A DNA stretch of 64,000 bases from assembly GCA_026122225.1 (NCBI GenBank), contig JANEZZ010003061.1, forward strand, positions 2,418,001 to 2,482,000, read 5' to 3'. Source of the stretch: Heloderma charlesbogerti. Its lineage: Eukaryota > Chordata > Lepidosauria > Squamata > Helodermatidae. Positions 31,881 through 43,497 of the stretch are shown here, piece after piece. Numbering within the stretch: position 1 is the stretch's first letter; the number at the start of each line of letters is the position of its first letter. The notes beneath the pieces are model-generated. The model did no database searches, was not told the origin of the DNA, and worked only from the letters and a program-made list of their open reading frames with translations. Both the position numbers and the translations under genes were made by a program.

Positions 31881-31971
31881 ACTTCAGTAGAGGGGAACTA
31901 GTACTTTAGTAGAGGGGAGGTAGTACTTAGAGGGGAACTAGTACTTCAAGTAGAGAGAACTAGTACTTCAG
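31866..31971. repeat. Minisatellite derived from CR1
   Basis: Five units of 18-23 bp, consensus TAGAGGGGAACTAGTACTTC. The first unit continues directly from the antisense CR1, so the array arose from CR1 sequence. Confidence 0.9.
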
Positions 31972-31975
31972 TATC

Positions 31976-32735
31976 CTGAATGGAACAAATGGAGCAGATC
32001 CATCCCTCTGTGTTGTCTGTGAATTACAATGCTATTAAAATGCTTTAATATCGAGTATGAGGAACATTGCTTTCCCTTAGCATGTTGCTTATGTCATGGC
32101 TGACATCCCAAATCTGGATTTTGCCCCACCTACACTAGCCCTATTTTCAGCCTCTCCAAACATCATTCCATGTAATATTTTTATAAGTGGAAATGTTGAT
32201 TGGGAGGACATTACATATATAAAGGAGCCTGAGCCTCACTAAAACATGGAGTACCAAAACTGCTAGAGTACTCCCCCAGCAGTTAGAGATTTGCTACACA
32301 TATGGTTCCAAGACACCCTGGTTTATTTTAAAGGTCCTGAAAACTGGACATTTTTATTTCTAATGATCAAAACATGAAACATGTAAAGTCTTCATAACAG
32401 TAGACAACACTCAGTAGGCCTGCAAGCCAAGTCACACCCCCATCAACACGCAGGGCTGTAAGATTTCTTCCCTCACATACTTCAGCAGTACAGTGGAATG
32501 CAAGCTGTGTTTACTTAGGCCTCAAGGGAAGGGTACCAAAATTGTTAAGCTACTTTAACAGATATAAAGCTGAAATTTCTTACACATATAGTCCAAGACA
32601 CCCTGACTACTAAATAAAATCAGAAAATAGAATGTTTTTATGTCTCTCATGATACAAATTCTGCCTCATAGCAGCAGCCAGTACAGTACTCCAGAACAGA
32701 ACAAGCCGACGAAGCCGTGCCACACGTTCGATGGA
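31976..32735. other. Unique sequence, no gene
   Basis: No feature recognised. Two similar short phrases (CTACACATATGGTTCCAAGACACC near 32292, TACACATATAGTCCAAGACACC near 32581) suggest a diverged internal duplication. Confidence 0.4.
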
Positions 32736-32739
32736 ATTG

Positions 32740-32975
32740 AGAGCTTTATTTATTATTACAGTTATATTTTGTCTTCTTTCCTCTTGCAAGGAACCCAAGG
32801 CAACTTACATGGTCATCCTCTCCATTTTATCCTCACAACAACCCTGTGAAGTAGGCTAAGCTGAGAGTCAATGACTGGCCCAAAGTCAGCCAGTGAGCTC
32901 ATGGCTGAGTGGGAACTAGAAACGGGATCTCTTGAGTCCGAGTCCAGTACTCTAACCAATATACCACACTGGCTT
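32740..32975 (-). mobile_element. CORE-SINE, antisense, nearly complete
   Basis: From TTTATTTATTATT through GGAACCCAAGGCAACTTAC, CACAACAACCCTGTGAAGTA and GTCAATGACTGGCCCAAAGT to CCAATATACCACACTGGC, this is the complement of the SINE at 10958. The tRNA head is on the right. Confidence 0.83.
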
Positions 32976-32979
32976 TGGA

Positions 32980-33955
32980 GTTCATCCTTCATACAGTTGA
33001 ACCAAGCTTAGGATTGATGGGCGGGTAAGTGGGTTTGCAATGGCATTCAGAAACATAAGACTATACATGGATCAAAAACGGAGTGGGATGGGAGTTCTTC
33101 CTTCACAAAGATTAGTAACCCCCAAATTAGGCAATGGGGTTTTCTAGTGCCATGCAGAAGACAGATAGGCTTGCACAATGTAGTACCATACCATACCATA
33201 CCATACCATACCATACCAGCTGTCTTTAGTTGTTCCACCTTTCCAACATGGAGGCTCTTCTGCCTTTAACAGTTTTGGAGAAGAAGGAATTTCAGCAAGT
33301 GAAGGTTTTTAAACCCTTCCTTGCAGCATTATGATATGAGAAGCTGTACCTGTTGAAATGCTCCTAGTACTCTCTAGTATGAAGTAATGGATCTGTGTCA
33401 CACCTAAGCCCTATGCTGGCATTCTCACATAAGGGCTAAATGTGGTGATGGGGGAAAGTGCACACAAAAGCTCTGCCCCAAACATCCACATCCCCCACTG
33501 CTCAGTCCCCAACCTTCCCATGTTGATGGTAAAAGTGTGAAGGGGGCTTCTTCTCACATTCACCTGAATGCTCGAACAAGCCTTGGTGCAACTGGGAATC
33601 TTGATAAAGCTGGGCTCTCAGTCATACAGAGGCTTCTACTGGGATTCAAGCACATGAATAGAAGCCTCCTTCAGACCCCCTGGCTCAACACAGGAGGGTT
33701 GGGAACTGAGCAGGTGGGTACAGGTACTGAAGTGGGAATTGCTTGCAAAGCTTTGCCCCAACAACATCCCCCCCCCCCCCGAGCAGGCTGAACATCTTCA
33801 TTAGGGCTCTAGAGAGGATATTCAGGGTGTTCTTCAAGAGGTTCATTCATTTATATGACTGCATTTATAGCCGTCCTCTCTCCAAGGAGATTGGGATGGG
33901 GTGCATGTTATCATTTCATTTATCTTCACAAAAATCCTGTAAAAAGGTTGAGAGA
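32980..33955. other. Unique sequence with a short tandem repeat
   Basis: No gene. It contains the (TACCA)n array at 33184-33218 and a C-run at about 33770-33780. Confidence 0.4.
33184..33218. repeat. (TACCA)n microsatellite
   Basis: Seven perfect 5-bp units. Confidence 0.97.
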
Positions 33956-33959
33956 CAAT

Positions 33960-34410
33960 GACAGTCATCAGACTGAAGCTCAATCCAGATAGGATAAAGG
34001 TATTTTTGGTGGGTGGCTCAACTGAGTCTGGAGGTAGTATGCAGTCTTTTCTGGATGGCATTGCACAAACCCTAAGGCAGGGCTGGGCAACCTCCAGATG
34101 TTAGATTCCCATCAGCCAAGAACCAGCCCAAGCAATAGTGAGGAATGATGAGATAGTAGTTCATCAACATCTGTAGGCCACATGTTCTCTAGTCCTTCCC
34201 TAAAGTATCAGGTTTGCGGCTTGAGGGTACCATCACACCTGGCCTTATCACTGAATTCCAAAGAACCTTCTGTGGCATGAATAACTTTTCACCTTTTGTG
34301 GCTGAGGAATAGCTGCAACCCTTCTTAAACACAGATAACCTGGATGCAGTTATCCATGCCCTGGTAATGTCTAGATAACTGTGATGTGTTATACCTAGAG
34401 ATGCCTGAAG
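33960..34410 (+). mobile_element. L2 LINE ORF2 fragment, split by a MITE
   Basis: LKLNPDR, VFLVGGS and FLDGIAQTL continue after the insert as YQVCGLRV and then LDAVIHALVMS. This corresponds to the [11 protein letters not shown] to [14 protein letters not shown] region of L2. It is decayed and lacks both ends. Confidence 0.75.
34078..34197. mobile_element. Palindromic hAT-like MITE, family 2
   Basis: It begins CAGGGCTGGGCAACCTCC with a diverged right end. The TSD is CCCTAAGG (34070-34077) versus CCCTAAAG (34198-34205), 7 of 8. It interrupts L2 coding sequence, so it post-dates that L2. Confidence 0.7.
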
Positions 34411-34670
34411 ATTTTGCTCAGTCTGCATGTTTATGTGAGCCAACCTGGTTCACACTTTCCAAATTAATACATGAATCAGAACACAGTGATCCTTTGCGTT
34501 TTGCACTTCTCCAAACTTTGCAATGCAGTTCTCAGCTCAAAAAAGTGTACCACAGTGCATACAAAATGCATATTTTGGGGTAAAAATAGCTGTAAAAATA
34601 ATGCATATGTTAGTGTGACAATAACACTGACAATAATAATAATAGCAGATTGATGTGGAAAGACAACAAA
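34411..34670. mobile_element. hAT-like MITE fragment (related to 44815 and 61958)
   Basis: CTTCTCCAAACTTTGCAATG, CAGTTCTCAG and GTGTACCACAGTGCATAC match sequence at 44920-44960 and the AAAATGCATAT repeats of 61958-62387. The boundaries are unclear. Confidence 0.4.
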
Positions 34671-36285
34671 GAGACTTATGAATGAACACAGGCAAAACAG
34701 GCAAGGACCAGAAATGGACTGGTCCATCCTTATAAGTGCGGATGCCTTTGAAGACAGGCATTAATAGGACAATGGAAGATGGAAATATTGATAAATTGAA
34801 GAGACAAATTAAAAACAGGAAACTGAAAGTCAGTATTATACATGCAAATCTCAAGTGAAATAAACTGTCTCTCGGTAGGAATTCTTGAAGTCTGAGGTGA
34901 ATTTTCTGCCTCAAAATTAGCTATGTGAACCATCATTTTGATCACAGAACATGAGACTGATTTCAATAAGCAATGAAATGGTGAACCTTCAGAAGGATAA
35001 AAAGTGCCAAAAATATGTTTACAAATTTTGACTTAAAGACATTGGCTCCTTACCAGAAGAGCTCCATTAAAAAATCTGATTGCCTTGAATGGGCCCCAGG
35101 CATTATCGGATTGGAAACACTGTATATACAATGCTGAATTGTGTTGCAATGGGATAAGACCCAGGGATACAGTAATAAAACTGTTGTGTGATGACAAGAA
35201 TTCCAGTGAAATTCAGTTCCAGGAGAAGATAAGTAAAGCTGCTTCAGCGTAGTAAGAAACGTCGGCAGCTGTAACAGTACAATGTTTCAACATGTTAAGT
35301 GGATGCATGTGTAAAATCACACCACTGTGAAGAATCTTGGATCATCAAATGAGGCCACCCTAACATTGCTTAGAAACACCGAAAGGGCTAGTTCTGAGTT
35401 GTTCAATCAAAATACTGTTTCCTTAATAATATTGTGGTTGGTTTTTGCAGGACTCAGGAAGTATTATGTTATTTCTAGCTCTAAGTGTTAAAAGAGAAGG
35501 AATTAGAAAAGAATAATGAATAATGCCTGCAAACTTACATTGACTTTTTTGTTCTTGTCTTGTTGCTTGCATGGTAGTATGGGATTTTATATTTAAAAAG
35601 CCCCTTTTCCATTACTTATATTCTATAGTGTATGGTCAGCATATTTGGGCATTACTAGCTGGGCAATAAAGTTGCCAAATACTATTTTGACTTGGGCTGC
35701 AGTCCTCAAACCTCTTAATTCTGTTTACTTTGTCCTGTGACAAAGTAAATGGTTTGAAGATTTTTGGCCCTGGAAACTGAAATGGCCTATGGATTTAAGT
35801 TTAAAGAGAAACACATTTGTGTAAACTATTATTACTTAATACACTTGTGTCTCATCCTTCCTTCAAGATGCTCAGGGAGACATACATTGTGTGTGTTTTA
35901 TCCTATTGATCTCAGAGGCAAAGGCTAAGAGAAAATAGTTGTCTAAAGTCATACGGTGAGAATTATGGGGATTTGAACTTCAGTCTCCCTGATCTAAGTC
36001 CAGTTCTCTCTCCAGCATAAAGAAGTCTAAGTTTCCTAACCCCAGGTTGCACACACACTTTGGATAACACTGGATAACAGAGCTGCAAGAATAGAATCTT
36101 GATGGATTCCATATTTCAAATATTTTGCATAACTATCCATCACTACTCACACTACTCAGTGTAGGCATCAGTGAAACCACTGAGTTGCAGGTGGCCATCC
36201 TGACAGAATCTTAACTTGGGGGAGGGGTCATTCCTAAGGTGTTCCCTTGGTTGCTGGGTGAATAGATTGGAACAGAAAACTAGGA
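34671..36285. other. Unique sequence, weak SINE-like remnant
   Basis: At 35830-36020 there is weak antisense CORE-SINE similarity (TTGTCTAAAGTCATACGGTG, GATTTGAACTTCAGTCTCCC). No gene is seen. Confidence 0.35.
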
Positions 36286-36289
36286 AGCG

Positions 36290-36475
36290 ACTGTGTTATC
36301 CATCTAGCCAATTATTGTCCACTTGGATTCTTGGACTAGCAGTAGTTCTCCAGGATGTCATGCAGAGGTTTTCACAGCACCTGCTACCTGATCCTGTTTT
36401 AACTAGAGATGCCATGGATCTCATCTGGGGTCTCCTGCATGCAAAAAATATGTTCTACCACCTTATCAACCCAAC
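36290..36475 (-). mobile_element. tRNA-Ala-like SINE, antisense, diverged
   Basis: CCATCTAGCCAATTATTGTC, CAGTAGTTCTCCAGG, CTAGAGATGCCATGGATC and CCTGCATGCAAAAAATATG then TTCTACCACC follow the order of the SINE at 52894 and 55700. Confidence 0.7.
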
Positions 36476-36544
36476 TCCAAATGGTAGCTTGAGTTAGGTA
36501 GGCATGGCTGGAATGAAGTCGAAATGGCTGGAGACATTTTTGTA

Positions 36545-36795
36545 ATTTGAACTGAAAGACGTAGGCCTGGTATGCACGAAATGACAATCTACCATGGGTG
36601 ATCACCCATGGTGGGTTGTCGTGACGTCCAAACCTGGTGCAGTTTCCACAGGGTGGCTTATTTTCCATGAACAAGCCACTCTTAGAACCCATAGCTTGTT
36701 ATTGTGTTGTTCAGGATCACTTGTTTTCAGGCTTGTTGTGATGTCTGAACCTGGCAGGGGAACTTCATCATGGGTTGTTAGGAACAGCCAGAGAG
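36545..36795. repeat. Palindrome-rich MITE-like repeat
   Basis: It includes a perfect 22-bp palindrome at 36591-36612 (arms ACCATGGGTGA / TCACCCATGGT). GTCCAAACCTGG and GTCTGAACCTGG recur on the two sides. A related phrase (CAACCCATGGTGG) is at about 38730. The class is unknown. Confidence 0.5.
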
Positions 36796-36944
36796 CCACC
36801 TGGCAAGAGCATCAAAAACCTCTTTCACTCCTCGTGATCTTGCTAGTGTCACTGCCATCCTGTCTCATTTCTTGTCAGTGCCTTCTGCCTAGTGCTGCTA
36901 TAAATCAAGAAGAAAGGACACCAGAGAGTATCCCGAATATGTTC

Positions 36945-37975
36945 ACAACCTTTTTCCTTTTTTCTTTTGCCAATGACACCAAAGTATTTAGGGAGGTTAA
37001 AACAAACAGGGATTGTAAGGAGCTCCAAAGGGAGCTCCAAGCTGGAAGAATGGATATCTAAATGGCAAATGTGGTTCAATGTAAGTATAAAATGATGCAT
37101 GATGGGGAAAGAAAAAAAAAAACCCAACTCCAAGCATAACCTGATGGGATCTGAGCTAACAGTGACCCACAAAGAAAGGGGTTGTGGTGGACAGCTCAAT
37201 GAAAATGTTAACCCAGTGTGCAGCTGCTGTAAAAAAAAAAAAGGCAAACTCAATGTTAGGCCTAATTAGGAAAGGAATTGAGAATAAAACTTCTAGTATC
37301 ATACTGCTCTTATATAAATCTATGGTGTGACCACCCTTGGAATACTGTGTAGAGTTCTGGTCACAACACCTAAAAAAGATATTGTACAGCTGGAAAAAGT
37401 GCAGGAAAGGGCAACTAAAATGATCAAGGGGCTGGAGCATCTTCCCTATGAAAGAAAGTTACAATAGCTGGGATTGTTTATCTGGGAGAAAAGTAAGGGG
37501 AGACAGGATAGAGGTGTACAAAATTATGTACAATGTGGAGAATGTGGATAGGGAGACATGGATAGGGAGAACCCAGGGTCATCCCATGAAGCTGATTGGT
37601 GGAAGATACCGGATAGATGAAAGGAAGGACTTCTTCACACAGCATATAGCAAAACTATGGAATTCGCAACCAAAGGATGTAGTGATGGGCACCAATTTGG
37701 ATGGCTTTAAAAGGGGGTTAGACAAATTTCTGGAGGAAAAGGCTACCAGTGGCTACTAGTCCTGATGGCTATGTGCCACCTCCAGTACGGGAGGCAGTGA
37801 GCCTATGTACACCAGTTGCTGCGGAACATGGGTGGGAGGGTGCTGCTGTGCTCATGCCCTGCTTGTGGGTTCCCAGTCAACAGCTGGTTGGCCACTGTGT
37901 GAACAGAATGCTGGACCAGATGAACCCGTGGTCTGATCCAGCATGGCTCTTCTTATGTTCTAATGTTCTTAGATG
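36945..37975 (+). mobile_element. CR1 LINE, RT motif C to 3' end
   Basis: It starts around the catalytic box (FANDTKVFREV, in place of the CR1 FADDTK) and continues through decayed thumb coding. It then has RKVRGDRIEVYKIMYN, GRYRIDERKDFFTQHIAKLW, NLDGFKRGLDKFLEE and a stop. The 3' UTR ends GATCCAGCATGGCTCTTC and TTATGTTCTAATGTTCTTA. The first catalytic Asp of the pair is Asn, and several stops are present, so it is dead. A short duplication (GATAGGGAGA) lies at about 37548-37570. Confidence 0.87.
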
Positions 37976-37990
37976 TGAAAGTTTGCTGCT

Positions 37991-38203
37991 ATGAAATTTG
38001 TGTAATTTTAGCAATTTGCCTCACTGCTCTGCAATGGCATTGGCATAATTTGCCCTTCAGCTTAACTGCTTTGCCTTGAAAGGTATGTATATTTACCCAT
38101 CCCCTTCACTGCTCTGCCATGGAATTTGCATAATTTCCCCCTCAGCGTCACCGCTCTGCCTTGAAATTTGCATACGTTTACCAATCCACCTCCCTGCTCT
38201 GTA
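37991..38203. repeat. Diverged 43-bp tandem repeat
   Basis: About five units, alternately 41 and 43-44 bp, each with GAAATTTGCATAATTT-like and CACTGCTCTGCC blocks. It begins immediately after the CR1 terminus. Confidence 0.75.
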
Positions 38204-38205
38204 AC

Positions 38206-38966
38206 CCACATGTATATCTGACAGCTAACAACTGGAGACCAGTGGATGGAAGCAACAAGCATGAAGGGGTGGGGGGAGCCAAAAGCAGCCAGCAGCTGCA
38301 GGAGAAGGATCTTTTGGGGTGGGTGTGCTTACTTCAGGTGTAGGTGAAGCAGCCTTTTTAAAAAAGTGTTCACTAGTCAGGGAAGCCCCAAAGGGGGAGG
38401 ATGAAATTGACAAAGACATTGACAAGAGGGGGATATTGGCTTGGCTAAGTAGCAGACAGGTGGTCTTCCACACTTGCACGAGACCCTGTGAACATGTTAC
38501 TGCATTCATAAGGGCTCAGAAAATTGATTCCATTTGATTATCAGATGCAGAGGGAGGGAGCCAGTAACCCCAGCAAACCAACTGCAGAAAGGGCACTAAT
38601 GTAGGGAACACGGAAATGAGTTCTGCCACAAAGGCACCGTAAAGTGATACATGCCAGGAGCCCGCGGGTGGACTGAGGGAAACAATGGCAAGTTCACAGA
38701 GTGTCCGGTTAGCAAGCCAACAACCAACCCATGGTGGCTTAATCTCAGGGCAGCTCAGCGTGACCTGTGAACTCACCCATAGAGGTCAGGTAAATTGATG
38801 GGATTGCTCATATCCTAAGAGGAGAGAGAAGGGAACTTTCTCATGAAAGAACCAAGGGAGTGGCTGAGGACTTTTTGTTGTGATGCTTCTGGATGGGTAA
38901 GTATATTATATGCCATAACATTCTACGTAAACCTTTTCCTTTTCCATAAAAATTTAAATAGTCATC
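38206..38966. other. No recognisable feature
   Basis: Unique sequence. Around 38700-38770 it shares a short phrase with the 36545 repeat. Confidence 0.4.
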
Positions 38967-38969
38967 TAA

Positions 38970-39386
38970 GGGCACAATCCTATGGGGATAGGCGGCCACC
39001 TCCAAATTCGGAAGCAACCACCTATCCAATGCAAGCCTATCCTATCCAACCACCTATCCAATGCAGTCATTCCCTCCGTGCTTCTCCTGCCCTGCATTTG
39101 CAGCTAGTCTGCCAATTTCAACTGTCTAGCCGCGGGAAGGTGGCGCAAGGGAGGAGGTTGCCGGACGACACAAAGGATGTGTCATACCGGCATTTCTGCC
39201 TTCCCCACTCCGGAATGCCCTTTTCAGCTGCTCTGCACTCCTCTTCGGAGCACAGAGCATGGGACCATTCTGTGCTGCCTGTGAGGCAGAGCAGAAGGGG
39301 GGGGGGAAGGTTCTAAGGTTGGTTCCCAGAAAACCACATATCCTATGGCCGTCTAGCCACTGACTATCAGCCATCGGATTGCTCCC
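38970..39386. mobile_element. Harbinger-like MITE, TAA target duplication
   Basis: The left end GGGCACAATCCTATGG and the right end CCATCGGATTGCTCCC form an inverted repeat. TAA lies at 38967-38969 and 39387-39389. The 417-bp body has no transposase. It carries a repeated CCACCTATCCAATGCA phrase near 39017-39065. It resembles 24220-24593 in terminal GGGC and TSD. Confidence 0.75.
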
Positions 39387-39389
39387 TAA

Positions 39390-41904
39390 GTATTGGGAAA
39401 GTATTGGTTATGTTTGGCAAACCTTTGTTAAATTTTATTTTTCAGTTAGATTGTTGAATAACATTAATCAACTATTTCTGGTAGCTGGGTAAATTAAATT
39501 ATATTTGCTAACCAAGTCCCTTATTTCCAATGCTTGGTAACTAAAAATTCAAGTAGCAATGTTCTACCAAGCTGCATTAATTTTTGTATCCACCAACTTG
39601 AAATGGATAGTAATTTATCTGAAGGAGTCCAATGTATGACATACTCCACAACCAGCACTTGCACAAACCTAGAAGATTTCTATTACTGATAATACATTTA
39701 TTCATAAAATCATAGAACTGCCGGCATGGTAGATGCCTGTTTTTTCATAACAGTGCTTTTCTCCCACTCATCCCTTTTCCAGAAACCTTCCAATTGTATA
39801 CATTGTGGCATCCATCCAGAAAGATGGAATGGCATACAAATAGATCTGAGTGCATCGAGAAATATAATTTCCCTGCACCAATGAGAATGAATTCTGGTTT
39901 ATTTTTGTAGTTTCTCCTACCAGTTCAGTGAATATATATTCCTTCTTTAGATATATAATAATACATACACCACAGACTATATAAAAGCAGACTATTAAGC
40001 ATGAGTCCCTAGCTGGATGGGAAGCACACAAGCAAATATCTGTTGTGGAGGTGGTTTCCTTGCTTGATCCAGCAGTTAGAGCTACACATCTGTAGCCCCA
40101 GTTTAGATATTCTAAATACTGCTGATCATCTGTTAAGAACGGGGAAGGAGGGATTTAGCTCCTCCTTTCTCTCCCCATCAAACAGCTGATTGGTGGTATT
40201 CAGAGTATCTAATCAAGGCTGCGCATGCATAGATTTTAATCACAGCGATAGAGTGTTAATGGGTCTTTGCTTGTTTTCTTATTTTCTGTGGTCTTCAGTG
40301 AATTTGGTTTAAGGCTCATTTACCATGTGGATTAACCATCTGACTGAAAATAACTGAAAATTCATATCCACTACTAATGAATGCTTCTGTGTGCTTGCAT
40401 GCCTCTGAAATGCTGGAGGCAACTGTTTTTCCTCTCAAATGGAAAAAGTCACAACAGCTGCGGGACACACAAGGACAGCAGTGCTTGTCTCTCGTTATAT
40501 TTCTGGCAGCAAACTTCTAAGTGCAAAGCAACTTTCCAAGCTGCCTAATTATTATAAGCCTGTTAAGTATAACTTCTGTGGCCACAGGAAAATAGCTTCC
40601 TTTTAAAGATTTTTAATTGGATTACATAGTGCCTGAACACTTGTGCTCATTCTCAGGCTCCAGACTCTATATAGTTGAATATATGTTACTAAGTAGTAAA
40701 GATAATACACTAGATTTTGAAAAACGGGCTTCATTTCTTTGCAGCTCAGTCCCACACATGTTAACCCAGCCAGAAGCAAGGCCCACAGAGTTAGATCAGG
40801 GTTACTCCCACGTAAGGATTCATAGGATTGCTACTTTTGTCTCTCTATATTTGGTGATTCACATCACCTGAGAAAGAATTCCAATATTTCAAATATACCT
40901 TTTGTGTATAAAAGAATGTCCAAGAATTTTTTAGTCAACAGTAAATAGATAATTTCTAGCAAATACAAACTGGACATGTAACATAATATTTATGTTATAT
41001 GCTGTTTTTCAGAGTTAAATGTTTCATAGTTCATTGTACATATTTACAAAGCACTGTATTTTTCAAGAACTCTTAAAGCATTTTGTTTCATGCTTAGTAC
41101 CATCTTGAAAATGTGCCATGGTTATCTAGTAGGTATAAAATTTGTGTGAACAAAGCAGAGGCAATGCCACCGCTGGTAGATACGTTGTATCTGTGATGCC
41201 TTTCGAAAAACAAATCTATGCATTTCATTTTCTTGGCACAATGGGAGGTGTGATAACTCTCCTCACACCAGTCAAGTATTCCATCTGGCATAATCAAAAT
41301 CTCTGGAGTTGCTAGCCTAATACATTCCAATTGATAGGGTGACTTCTCAAAAGAATGAGATGAATTTAGAAACAATGAGTGTTGTAAACTTAATTAGTTT
41401 CAATATAATGTGGCCTTCTGATTTTCTGTGCCTTTCAGATAATTGTGTTTACCAGATTTAGTCTGTAGCCATGAAAGTGACAATTTAAGGTTTTATTTAC
41501 CACATTTTTATCCCGCCCTTTCTCTTAAGATGGAAGCCTGAAATGCAGCAGATGTATGTCTGTGGAATACATATTGAAAAAATAAGATTCCATTCTAAGA
41601 ATTTCTTAGAAACTGTGTGCTTTTCTTTGTGTCCCCCACTGTCGTCGGCTGCTATTGCTGCTACCCCCTCCTCCCCCTGTCTCCTTTCTCCTCCCCCCCC
41701 CCCGCCGCCTGCCTATTGGCTATGTGTGTTTCCCTCCTCAACCCTCCCACTCTACCTGCCAGATTGCTGCCACCTACTCTGCAGGGTGTCCAAGCTCTCT
41801 GAAGAACCATTGTCTGGAAAAGCAGCCGGCATGGGCCTTCAGAGAGGTGGCCAGGCCCAAATGCCTGGCTCTGAGAGGCCCTTCCTTAGTTAGACTCAGG
41901 CACT
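39390..41904. other. Repeat-poor stretch with conserved-element candidates
   Basis: 40380-40610 and 41000-41400 have no repeat similarity and look like candidate conserved noncoding sequence. An antisense LINE-like tail (TTTTTATCCCGCCC) lies at about 41495-41525. A long homopyrimidine run lies at about 41665-41705. The 93-codon minus frame at 41094-41375 shows no domain. Confidence 0.35.
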
Positions 41905-41973
41905 GTGGGAGGAGGGGTGTCCCTGGAGATTGCTTGTACTGGGGATGATCTCCAGGGATACCCCTGCTCCCAC
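41905..41973. repeat. 26-bp-arm hairpin at an L2 5' edge
   Basis: The arms 41905-41930 and 41948-41973 match at about 24 of 26 positions with a 17-bp loop. The right arm ends where L2 coding similarity begins. Confidence 0.85.
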
Positions 41974-43482
41974 AAATATAAAATACTCCTTCCTAGCCAA
42001 GGTGCTTGAGTGGGTGGTTGCAGGACAACTCCAGGCACTCTTAAATGAAACAGATTCTCAAGATCCATTTCAGTCGGGCTTCAGGCCTAGTTTTGGAATG
42101 GAAACTGCCTTGGTTACCCTGTGGGATGACCTTTGCCAGGAGAGGAACAGAAGGAGTGCAACTGTCTTGGTTCCCTTAGACCTCTCAGCGGCTTTTGATA
42201 CCATTGACCATGGTATCCTTCCGGATAGATTGTCTGGACTGGGAGATGGAGCCACTGTGCTGCAGTGGTTCTGCTCCTACTTGGATGGCTGATTCCAGAG
42301 AGTGGTGCTGGGGGATTATTGCCTTGGCAACTATGCTGAGGGTCCCACAGGGCTCTCTTTTATTCCCTATGCTGTTTAGCATCTACATGAAACCACTGAG
42401 GGAGGTTATCCGGAGGTGTGGGCTGAGGTGTCATCAATATGTGGATGACATCCAGCTCTACCTCTCTTTCTCATCAAATCCAGGTGAGGCAGTGGCTGTT
42501 CTGAATCAGCACCTGGGCACGGTTATGAACTGGATGAGGGCCAATAAACTGAGACTCAATCCAGACAAGACAGAGGTACTGTTAGTGGGTCGTTCATCTG
42601 CCCAGCTAGGTGATGTTCAACCTGTTCTGGAGGGGGTTGCACTCCCCCTAAAGGATCAGGTTCATAGTTCAGAGGGTGCTCTTGGACCTAGAAATGTCAC
42701 TTGAGGCACAGGTGGACTCGATCGTATGGAGCACCCTTTATCAGCTTAGGCTGATACGCTAACTGCACCCTTATCTGGACAAAGATAGCCTAGCTGCACT
42801 TATCCATGCTCTGATAACCTGTCATCTGGATTACTGCAATGTGTTATATGTGGGGCTGCCTTTGAAAACAGTCTGGAAACTTCAGGTCATCTGAAACAGG
42901 GCAGTGAGGTTGTTAACAGAGACTGGCCAGTGAGATCATATTATGCCAGTACTTTTCCAGCTGCACTGGCTGCCAGTCCATGTCCAAGCCCGGTTCAAAG
43001 TGCCAATATTAATATTCAAAGCCCTAAACAGCTTGGGGCTAGGTTATCTGAAGGATCATCTCCTCTAATATGTACCTGCCTGGACCCTAAAATCATCTTT
43101 AGAGGTCCTTATCTGGGAGTCCCTGCCAAAGGAAGTGAGATGGGTGGCTGTTAGGAAGAAGGCCTTTTCTGCTGTGGCACCCCAGTTTTGGAACGAGCTC
43201 CCTGGAGAGCTTTACTTGGCGCTATACTCCTTTCAGCACAAACTGAAAACCTTTTTATTTCCCCAGCATTTTAGCATTCTAGTCTTTTAGCTCTGCTGTT
43301 TTAAATCTGTATTTTAAATCTCTGTGTTGCTGATTTTATTCTGGTTGTACTTTTATAGTGTCATTTTAAGCTTTCATATTTCATATTGTATTTTATGCTG
43401 TATTTTGTGGTTTTAATTTTTGTGAACTGCCCAGAGAGCTTCAGCTATTGGGCAGTATAGAAATGTAATAAATAAACACAGC
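41974..43482 (+). mobile_element. L2 LINE, longest copy, dead
   Basis: It begins with SFLAKVLEWVVAGQLQALL and includes RT motif A (LDLSAAFDTIDHGIL). After a TGA stop at 42290-42292, which looks like CpG decay of an Arg codon, it reads PQGSLLFPMLFSIYMKPL, HQYVDDIQLYLS (YVDD in place of the usual YADD) and [11 protein letters not shown]. It is frame-shifted from about 42680 on. The 3' UTR and the L2 end CTATTGGGCAGTATAG with AATAAATAAA close it. It extends further 5' than the 1647 copy but is clearly older. Confidence 0.88.
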
Positions 43483-43497
43483 TATGAAATCGAACAA

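Noticed and set aside
36594..37061. 155-codon plus frame
   Set aside because: It joins a palindromic repeat to part of CR1 (FANDTKVFREV), so it is a chance fusion of repeat sequences.
38030..38205. CRISPR-like array of regularly spaced repeats
   Set aside because: The units are contiguous and diverged with no distinct spacers. It is an ordinary tandem repeat in a vertebrate genome.
41094..41375. 93-codon minus-strand frame in unique DNA
   Set aside because: No domain, no splice context and no codon bias that I could see. A frame of this length is expected by chance in 64 kb.
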